In this document: positions 56,316-64,000 of the stretch, one piece after another
How the letters are laid out: every line of letters starts with the position of its first letter
Numbering within the stretch: the stretch's first letter is position 1
Position numbers and translations under genes: made by a program
Notes under the pieces: generated by a model
The model's database searches: none
Told to the model about the DNA's origin: nothing
The model's input: only the letters and a program-made list of their open reading frames with translations
Assembly (NCBI GenBank): GCA_028023455.1
Contig: JAQFVV010006353.1
Span: 744,001-808,000, forward strand
Source: Epiperipatus broadwayi
Taxonomy: Eukaryota; Onychophora; Udeonychophora; Euonychophora; Peripatidae
Length of the DNA stretch: 64,000 bases
Direction of reading: 5' to 3'

Positions 56316-56855
56316 TTTAATCATTATTAATCCAATGCAGAATAAAGATTTCTTCAAATTCAATCCATCTTCTCCAATTCCTAACCTCTCTTCTCCACAC
56401 CACTCCAGCACACTTCCTTATTTCATCCATTCATCTTACATGTGGTCACTTTCTAGATCTTTTACAATCTCTTGGAATCCAGTTTAAGATTTTACTTGTC
56501 CATCTCTTCTAACAATATGTCCAGCCCAATTCCTTCAATGATGTTAGTAATACCTGTTTTTCTTCACCCATGTAATTTGTTTTCAAGTAATACCTGTTTT
56601 TCTTCACCCATGTAATTTGTTTTTAATTTCTTCTTGTTACTCTCAACATATATCCCTCCATACTTCATTGAGTGGTCTGAGGTCTTTGTATTGTTCTTTT
56701 GCTACGTGCCTGTCTCAAATCTGTAAGAAAGAACTGGTAAACACATTTATTAAAAAAATCTTCCTTTTCAAATACATAGGCATATTTCCTTTTAATATTA
56801 AGTTACTTCTACCAAAAACATTCCAACCAAGTTTAATTCTATGATTAATCTCATT
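56316..56855 (-). pseudogene. RTE 3' fragment G, minus strand
   Basis: Antisense of the C-terminal RTE region, from TTTAATCATTATTAATCC through CTTTTACAATCTCTTGGAATCC to CCAACCAAGTTTAATTCTATG. It includes a 40-bp tandem duplication at 56547-56626 (GTAATACCTGTTTTTCTTC...). Confidence 0.82.
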
Positions 56856-56879
56856 ATATATATATATATATATGCGTGT

Positions 56880-58980
56880 GTGTACTTTGCACACAGACAA
56901 TGAAGCAGATAACAGTAAATAAAATAAATAATATTATAAAATAATTATTAAAGCTGAGTGCTTTCGGGAGAATTTGTACATATTCCTAGCTACCAGAATT
57001 TTGTTAAGAACTATACCAGTGTTAATTGCATATGTATGCAAATTAATGTAAAGAGGCTACAGAGACCATTTTTGAGAAAGAGAAAAGCAGGCTCTCTTTT
57101 ATTGAGTGATGTAGGATCACTTGCTATGTAGCATGCTTCCCTGATCTTGTGTTTGATGTCATTTCTCTAAGAGCAGATAACACTGGCAGGGGTTGGTATG
57201 AAAACTATGGCCAGTGGCTCTTTCGTGTTCAGCAAAGATTGAATTACCTTCATATTTAATTTTAGTCTTATTATAAAGGTATCTATGCTGTGCTACTCTG
57301 GTTGCAATGTTGGTCCTGGTTTCTCCATAATATGATGCTAGGCAATTTCTTTGGGGGCAAGTGATTTTGTATATGACTCAAGGAGTAAGTTTGGATTTGA
57401 TCCTATCTTTGGTGTTGTCAACGAGTCTACTGGTGTTGGGAGGTGAATGAAAAGGGACTTCAAAGTTGCAAGAGAGTTTGTTAATAAGACTTTTAGCTAT
57501 TGAATTAATGTATGGAATGATAATTCTTGGGTTTGTTTTCTTTCTTATGATTATTATTTATCTTATAAAAAAATTATTAACTTTCCTGTTGATAGATGAT
57601 TGAGTATATCCAATTTTTATTAAATTTTCAATGTGATTAGATTATTTCTTTTGTCCACATTATCTGCATTTCTGCTGACACATATGTTGAGGTATTTAAC
57701 CTGATGTATTTGTTTTACTATGTTGAAGTGAAACTGAATTTAGTGTTATTCTGGAGGCTGCTGTGAAGATCAGTAATGATGATATCTAGAGCTGCAATGA
57801 ATATGTCATCAACATATCATGTGTATATCATGTGTGGTGTGGACTTGAAGAAATGCGGATAATATTGGCTTTTCATAATGGTTGAGTACAATGCTTGATA
57901 TAATGCCACTAAATGGAAGACCCATAGGCTAATTGTTGTGCATGTTAAACCATTTTCCCTAAAAATTGCAACTATGCTTAAATCAAACCATTTTAAAAAT
58001 TTATTAATGAATATGGCACATGTGGGTGGGCAGTTACTCGCAATTAATGCACCATTAATTATTTTAATAGACTGTCTGTGATCAATGGGCCATAGAGCCA
58101 CCGATTGACCAAAACAACTGTGTTGTAGTAGGGTGCCCTTCCGAAGTCGAGCATAAGCCTTAATGGTTTGTCTGGTTTATGGAGTTTAACATTGGCAAAG
58201 ATTCTAGGGGGGAGAGGAGGTTGATGGGTTTATATGGAAATATTCAACTTTTGAGAAAACGCTATCATGGTCTGTACACAGTATAGTGGATATACATTTA
58301 CCTCTATTAAGCCTATGATTAAAGTCATTTAAGTTTACGAATTTTAATTTCCCAATTTGGGTAATGACTTTGTTATTATACTCATAGTCATTCATTAATA
58401 CAAATCTGCTCCCCTTATCTTCCTTTAAGCAAATAATAGAGTCGTCAGCTAAAAATTAATTGGTGTTGATAATCTTCCGGTTCCATTCATTGGAATAAGT
58501 GTCTAGCTGTTTGTTCTTTGTAGTATTCACTATATGTGCAATGACTACTTTTTTTAGTGGATTATCCATTAAGGCCACTTCGGTATCAGCAATAATTTCC
58601 ATTTTAGGATTCTTCCACCATCCACCTACAAACCTTGGACCTAATTCAAGAACTTCTTTGTATCATGTGTGGTATCTTTGTGTTTGTAAGATTCACAAAA
58701 GTATTGAGATTGCGCTCATCCAAGTGAATGTTTTGTTTGTTTGCCAGAAATTTTATGTTGTTATTGAATTTCCTGAGAAGAGCGGTTGTATGTTTGTTAC
58801 ATTTGTTAATGATGAATTGTTGAATTACGTAGTTGCCAGAGATTATGCTCCATCTTCTTGTTTCTTTCTTTAAGGCCCTTTTGCATCCACTAATTATAGA
58901 ATTGAGCTGTTTTTGGAGATATGTTTTAATTCTATTGTAATTATAGTTCTGTTGATAATAATTTTGCAGCAATTAGGTAC
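56880..58980 (-). pseudogene. Penelope-like element, decayed, minus strand
   Basis: Read down the minus strand: N-terminal part at 58972-58646 (RIKTYLQKQLNSIISGCKRA...), further N-terminal sequence to about 58200, LMLDFGRAPYYN near 58150, RT with AIFINKFLKWF (58101 onward) and a YVDDIFIAALD motif near 57800, then GIY-YIG around 57390-57200 with SYYGETRTNIATRV, ending at ACFSLSQKWSL near 57075. Frames shift several times, so it is dead. It is the only PLE here with N-terminal sequence. The tail (56880-57065) matches, inverted, 59310-59500. Confidence 0.82.
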
Positions 58981-59004
58981 TATATTATACTGTGCACACC
59001 CCCG

Positions 59005-59500
59005 CACGAAAGATATTTTCTGCTGAAATGTGAAAATTGCCTAGTATCATACTATGGAGAAACCAGGACCAACATTGCAACCAGAGTAGTGCAGCAGATA
59101 TCTTTGTAATAAGACTAAAACTAAATGTGAAGGTAATTCAATTTTTGCTGAACACAAGAGAGCCACTGGCCATAATTTCCAAACAATCACTGCCAGTATT
59201 GTCTGCTCTGAGAGAAATGACATCAAATGCAAGGTCAGGGAAGCATGCTATATAGTAAGTGATTTACATCAATCAATAGAAGAGAGACCTGCTTTTCTCT
59301 TTCTCGAAAATGGTCTCTGTAGCCACTTTACATTAATTTGCATACATTTGCATTAACATTGGTACAGTTCTTAACAAAATTCTAGTAGCTATGAATATAG
59401 GAGTATGAATTCTTCCAAATGTGCTCAGTTTTAATAATTGAATATTATTTTTTATTTACTGTTATCAGCTTCATTATCTGTGCACAAAGCATATATATAT
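59005..59500 (+). pseudogene. Truncated inverted PLE copy, head to head with 56880-58980
   Basis: Starts inside the GIY-YIG domain (CLVSYYGETRTNIATRV) and runs to the same tail as the minus-strand copy (GAATATTATTTTTTATTTACTGTTATCAGC type), ending at an (AT)n run near 59495. This repeats the architecture at 40958-43737: a short inverted copy abuts the 5' side of a longer copy. Confidence 0.85.
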
Positions 59501-60111
59501 ATATTATGGATTTTATATGCTAATGAAGTAAAGCTTTAACTATCTCATCCATTATATTTTCATCTGTGATAATGATGTGATCAAGATATTTTTTCCTAAG
59601 AAGAATTAATATTTCCCTTCCTGAAATACTGATTGCTCCTGACATCTAGGTACAATAGTTATAACTAAAATTTTAAGCTATTAAATAACTACCAAAATCA
59701 CTAAGTTTAAATTTTCATTGAAAGTTTTTACTGTCAAGAAATCTAAACAGAGTCCAGCTGTTAAAACTATGCATTGTTACTATGATGCCAACTACAGCCT
59801 TACATTGGCAGCATACAAGAGTTACTAATGAACAGATTATGCTAGTGATATTTTAATAAGAAAAATATTGATATGTTTGTGGTTTAGTTCATTTTACATC
59901 TACACATTATATCACATGCACAACAAATATTTCATATTTATATATTGCTTCTTTCAGAAAAAGCATATACAGTACAAAAATAATTTATAATTTTAAGTAA
60001 TCCTGCAAAAAAACTGACATTTTATACATATTTATGTATACAAAAGTATATTATTTCTTATATGTATATATATTACCAGTTTCTTTTAGGGTATTTTAAA
60101 TTATCTCTTAT
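59501..60111. other. Unannotated stretch
   Basis: No gene or partner repeat recognised. Confidence 0.4.
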
Positions 60112-60640
60112 GTGAAACAGTAGCAATCTCTCCATACCAACCAGTGCAAGCCAGAGTAATCGATGAATGCTATCTAGTGCCTACTTATCCAATATCTTCA
60201 GACTAGTTTCTAGCTACTGGCTTTCATCAGTGAGGAGCCTTGGTTCTGAAAACACAATAACGTTTTTCAATCCAAGCTCATTTGCTTGTATAGTCATACA
60301 AATCTGAACTTATTTTAGTATATTTACATTTTGCTGTCTTTGGTTTCTTAATAACCATAGTCACCATCATACCATGAGCAGGATTGGTATTAAACCACTA
60401 AACATTACATGATCACCGTTTCCTATTCTTACACAAGCAGTTAAAATAGTATAAAACTCTCCAGCCCATAGTCAATGGATGCAAGGTTTGTGAATAAAAT
60501 CTTTAACTAATGACTACTCATTCAAGATCCATTGATTATTATGGCTTGTTCTGGGTGGCACAACTGTATGAAAAGTTTGCTATTGTTTTAACAGCCTATG
60601 TAAGCATAGGAAATAGTGATCATGTGATATTTAATGGTAT
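60112..60640. mobile_element. Palindromic SINE (family 1), copy i, most diverged
   Basis: Tail CAATCTCTCCATACCAACC..., body TAGTTTCTAGCTACTGGC, tRNA-like region (TGAGCAGGATTGGTATTAAACC), inverted leader ACATTACATGATCACC, short hairpin, then leader GTGATCATGTGATATTTAATGG. Confidence 0.7.
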
Positions 60641-61340
60641 CTATTAATGATGAGTGTGTTGCCACATTGACAGATTGAACACAACATGCATGTTTGATAG
60701 TTGTCCAGGTTTTAAAATTAAACGAGCCACACTCACGATATTTATATATAAAATAGGACTTAATTCTTATGTGGAGATCTTAGTGTTTCAAGTGCTTGTT
60801 AGGAGAATGTTCTTGAAAACTAAAAGATAGCAGTTGAAGGGATTATGATCAAAGAATAAATATCTGAAATTTGATTGGTCATATGTATATGTTAGAATGG
60901 AGATTTTTCACTTTAAAATACGATTAATATAATTTTCAGGTTTATCTAAATACATGATTGCTTCTTATTACTATTATAGCAGAGTTGTTTTGGCTGGATT
61001 TCATCCACCATTGTCAGGGTAATATGAATAATCCAGTTAACCCTACAGACAATAGTAATAAAATAGGTTAATAATCTGCAATTTATTTTCTAAGATCAGT
61101 TACTCTAGCAATGGCTGCTAAATGTCCATACTATCCATATGTTGATGACAACACATTGACCAATAATAACTAGCACACACAAATGAATCTGAAGTATTCA
61201 CTCTTGCACACACACATTCCTATCAGACCAGTTATTACAGTGATACTATAGTTACCAATTGGACTAATTATTATAATAGTCTCTGATTTAAGAAAGCTCT
61301 CTGGAATATATCCCTCATTTAAAAACGATTGATCTACTTA
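60641..61340. other. Unannotated stretch
   Basis: No gene or partner repeat recognised. Confidence 0.4.
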
Positions 61341-61344
61341 TTGT

Positions 61345-61583
61345 CAAAGAAAAAAGGGAGTAAATCCCTCTTCCCAGGCTATGACTTAAAACCACTCTAA
61401 ATGTTGAACAAAAGAATCAAGAATAGGATGAATCCATCTATTCTTAATTGCTCTGATGTTTATAAGTATCCGTTTGTCAACATTACCAATAATGTTGGAT
61501 TCATTCTATTCTTGAATCCTTTGTTCAACATTTAGAGTGCTTGTAAGTCATAGCCAGGGGGAAAGTGATTTACTCCCTTTGTT
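61345..61583. repeat. Hairpin repeat (family 4), about 82-bp arms
   Basis: GGGAGTAAATCCCTCTTCCC at 61356 returns inverted at 61577 (GGGAAAGTGATTTACTCCC type). Inner blocks ACTCTAAATGTTGAACAAA and TTTGTTCAACATTTAGAGT pair exactly. Spacer of about 57 bp. Target duplication not found. Confidence 0.8.
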
Positions 61584-61731
61584 TATATGTACGCTGAGTT
61601 ATGTTTAATTTAAAGTTTATTATCAAAAAATTATATACTAATACTACAAAAGGCTTAGTTAGCAAATATGGACGTCAATTATTCATTGAAGACAAATTAT
61701 TTTTTGTATCAAGAAAAAAAAGACTGTCAAG

Positions 61732-61816
61732 CATTGTTAGCTGAGAGGTCATCGCAGCGGCCCAAACAAGTAGTTGGTTGCAGACAGTTGTAGGTTCGCC
61801 TCCCAGCCAATGCTAT
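61732..61816 (+). tRNA. tRNA-like sequence, pseudogene or SINE head
   Basis: AGCATTG and CAATGCT could pair as an acceptor stem. Box A-like TTAGCTGAGAGGTCATCG and box B-like GGTTCGCCTCCC are present, but the T stem does not pair properly. I would not call it functional; no anticodon is assigned. Confidence 0.35.
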
Positions 61817-62180
61817 GACATGTGAAAAAAAAGACAAAAAGGTTATAAGTAAGTTAGTAAATAACTTATACTCTTTAATAATCAAACTGATTGAATGAAA
61901 TTGATATTTAAAAAAAGCAATGAGATAGATTCGAATAATAATTTGCATGCAGAAAAAAATATTTACATATTTTGCAATGCATTTTAAAATGTGGCATTAT
62001 GATCTCATAATTTAAACTTTTAAATTGTGAGTCGGTTTCTGGGATAATTATAAATTTTACAGTAAGCTTCATATGTTAAATATTTGTTTCAAATAAAAAA
62101 TTATTCATCAATCTATTATATTTATGGATTTATCAATCAGCCCTGTGTGAATTGATATGCAGAATGATAAGCAGTAGAGC
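61817..62180. other. Unannotated stretch
   Basis: AT-rich; possibly the body of a SINE headed by the tRNA-like sequence upstream. Confidence 0.3.
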
Positions 62181-62360
62181 TAAAGTCCATAGTTCACAGC
62201 TGTAGCCCATCATTTCCAATACTTAAATTTCTTAACAACTTAAAATTCATGGGTCACAACTCCAATCTGTCACTTCCAATGCTTGAAATTCTTATAAAGT
62301 CAAGGTCTATGGGTCACAGATCCGATTCCTCATTTCCGATGTTCAAATTTCCTATAGACT
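62181..62360 (+). repeat. 60-bp tandem repeat, three units
   Basis: Units 62181-62240, 62241-62300 and 62301-62360 align end to end (...CCAT(A/G)GTCACA...TTTCCAAT...AAATTTCTT...), with substitutions but no length change. A fourth related piece lies at about 62868-62925 (CTCCACCTGTCTCTTCCGATGCTGG). Confidence 0.85.
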
Positions 62361-62489
62361 CTGTTAAGAATGTGTGTGTATTCGTACCTACATGCAATAT
62401 ATAAAATATATATCCTAAAAGCATTCACATTAACTATTATTATTGTAAAATGAGATAAAAAATGGTTGCTAATTAAATGATGTAAGCAT

Positions 62490-62580
62490 TCGGACCTTGT
62501 GTCAGTGTAGTGTGGAGAGTGGTGGGTCGTGTGCAAGTCTGTGCTCATATACCATATATATTACATGTAGAGACAGGTAT
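62490..62580 (+). repeat. Fragment of the hammerhead-repeat family, ribozyme absent
   Basis: GTGTAGTGTGGAGAGTGGTG, GTGCAAGTCTGTGCTCATA and CCATATATATTACAT match 50455-50520 and 22205-22255. Confidence 0.6.
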
Positions 62581-63336
62581 ACCATAAGGCTGTGTGTTTC
62601 AGTTATGACATATTTTATGTATTAATCAGTTCATATATATATTAATGTAATTAATAATAGGTATTCATCTATTAACCCTCTGATATTTATATTTATAAAC
62701 CAATTAACTCAAATTGCTGTACTCCTGTATTTCCTTATATAAATACTTATAGTTATTAGGAACAATAACTCACACTCAAACCTATCAATCATTTTGGCCC
62801 AGTCGAGGTTACCTACCCAGGCCCTTATATACATCCACCTAGATGCAGATACTGCAGACTCAAACTCCATGATAACAGCTCCACCTGTCTCTTCCGATGC
62901 TGGAATTTATGAACTTACTAGCAATAAAGGGTTCAATTTCTCCATTAGAATAATAACAGCCTGGAAGAGTCATATTTAGGATTCTTAGTGTTTTCTAGAA
63001 TAATTCAAAATCAATTGAGATGATTCTAATTTGCTATTTTTGAAAGAAAGAAAAGATGTCCAAAATTTATAACTAATACATATGGCAAAAAGGGAAAAAT
63101 GAAGTCTATGATGAAAAAAAAAATCAAACTTTAGGATCAAAGACTGCTTCAGTTTCCAGAGCAATGAAAGAGAAGATATTTTTTCAAGAGATGACAGTAC
63201 CTTTTTGTTAATGGTATTTCTTCCTTGTTCTCATTCTTCCTGTTGAATAACCAGATGGTTAGCTAAGTTGGTTGTGGCTCAATTGTCTGAAAAAAAATCA
63301 ACCTCTTCTTGAAATCTTTAGCTAACTAAAAAAAAA
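62581..63336. other. Unannotated stretch
   Basis: An open frame 62794-62979 overlaps the fourth repeat unit; it has no recognisable domain. Confidence 0.35.
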
Positions 63337-63400
63337 CTGTCCCACTGGGTTTGAACCTCCATATCATGTGCATTGACAGGTTAATTACTACAGCAGCATC
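63337..63400 (-). other. tRNA-like B-box region, minus strand
   Basis: On the minus strand GGAGGTTCAAACCCAGTGGG gives a good box B with a pairing T stem. The 5' half is not clear. Probably a SINE remnant. Confidence 0.35.
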
Positions 63401-63404
63401 ATTA

Positions 63405-64000
63405 TCGTTTTCAACCATTACTGATTGCCTACAGGATAACAGACTCTCCAAGTTTAATCCAGTTTCTCTATTCCAGAGCCTCTTTTCTCCATATCACATC
63501 AATAAAATTCCTTACTTCATCTCATATATGATCTGTTTCTAGTTTTAAGACTTCAACTGTCCATCTAATCATTTCTTGTAGTATGTGTCCACCCGAGCTC
63601 CATTTCAATCTTTTTAATTCATTCAATAAGAAAAAAAAAAGCATATGGCATTATGGCTCAGGAATTCATAAGGTCGAGCATCAGGTCTGCGAGTCCTAGA
63701 ATTGATTCTGGGGCTTCCTGATTCCAAATTGAACCCTCTTTTAAAGATGGCAGTGATATCTTCATGTTCTTTCACCCAAGTATTTCATATTTGATTCCTT
63801 CTTATTACTCCCAACATACACCTCACCATATTTCATCAAATGGTTTGAAGTCCCTGTATTACTCTTCCGTTAAATGATTAAGTCTCAGATCCGTAAGTAA
63901 GAACTGATAAAACACATCTATTAAAAACCTTCCTTTTCAATTCCATTCAAGTTCAATTCTATGATTAAATTAATTCATACATGATAATGGTTAAATTTAA
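63405..64000 (-). pseudogene. RTE 3' fragment H, minus strand, interrupted and running off the window
   Basis: Antisense of the RTE C-terminus from TTTTCAACCATTACTGATTG onward; matches include CTCCAAGTTTAATCC and CATTTCAATCTTTTTAATTC. It is interrupted at about 63628-63745 and resumes with CTTTCACCCAAGTATTTCAT. It continues past the right edge. Confidence 0.8.
63628..63745 (+). mobile_element. tRNA-like SINE fragment inside RTE fragment H
   Basis: Begins with A10, then ATGGCTCAGG (box A-like) and GAGTCCTAGAATTGATTCTG (box B-like). Interrupts RTE sequence that is continuous in the intact element. No target duplication resolved. Confidence 0.5.

Noticed and set aside
58499-58873. 124-residue plus-strand frame
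   Set aside because: Antisense to the N-terminal region of the minus-strand PLE; no independent support.
61732-61816. Functional tRNA gene
   Set aside because: Acceptor ends pair but the T stem does not; more likely a tRNA pseudogene or SINE head.

Overview
The window is AT-rich eukaryotic DNA made almost entirely of transposable elements in different stages of decay. I found no host protein gene I could defend and no bacterial-type operon. The organism is an animal: the sequence holds APE-type non-LTR retrotransposons of the RTE type, GIY-YIG Penelope-like elements (PLEs), a Ty3/Gypsy element, a hAT element and several tRNA-derived SINE families. That mix, with abundant tRNA-SINEs and palindromic repeats, fits a mollusc and most probably a cephalopod. 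That identification is an inference from repeat content and is not proven here.

Layout. 0.8-5.5 kb: two head-to-tail dead RTE copies. 5.5-8.1 kb: decayed LINE pieces, a solo Gypsy LTR and a hairpin made from a PLE tail. 8.7-12.5 kb: a decayed Gypsy element (gag, zinc knuckle, protease, RT) and two palindromic SINEs. 12.8-16.9 kb: two complementary halves of a second LINE. 16.9-22.3 kb: palindromic SINEs, a PLE with a SINE nested in it, an RTE fragment with a hairpin nested in it, and a first hammerhead-ribozyme repeat. 22.8-26.1 kb: a full-length RTE element with one open 985-residue reading frame and an 11-bp target-site duplication. 26.3-26.8 kb: a deleted hAT element with perfect 8-bp duplications. 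27.6-37 kb: more palindromic SINEs, a second Gypsy copy on the minus strand and a tandem pair of hammerhead repeats between inverted arms. 38.5-43.7 kb: a SINE dimer, a PLE fragment, and two nearly identical PLE copies joined head to head. 43.7-48.7 kb: about 5 kb with nothing recognisable. 48.7-54.6 kb: a hairpin element, RTE fragments, a hammerhead repeat, a 2.2-kb element with TG...CA ends inserted beside it, and a palindromic SINE. 56.3-59.5 kb: an RTE fragment and a second head-to-head PLE pair. 60-64 kb: a palindromic SINE, a hairpin, tandem repeats, tRNA-like pieces and an RTE fragment.

Two themes connect these parts. First, palindromes: SINEs, PLEs and short orphan repeats all occur here as inverted pairs, and several of the short hairpins carry clean 11-16 bp target-site duplications, so the palindrome itself appears to be the unit that inserted. 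Second, ribozymes: one repeat family has four copies that fold as type I hammerhead ribozymes (CTGANGA core, stem II GTGCT/AGCAC, GAAA, a very short stem III, and a two-part stem I), as described for metazoan retrozymes and PLEs. Two SINE-like families carry looser CTGAWGA...GAAAC motifs. The simplest joint explanation, which is inference, is a non-autonomous network of palindromic SINEs and ribozyme repeats using PLE or RTE machinery.

Coordinates of decayed elements are approximate, usually within 10-30 bases. Exact duplications and open reading frames were read base by base.
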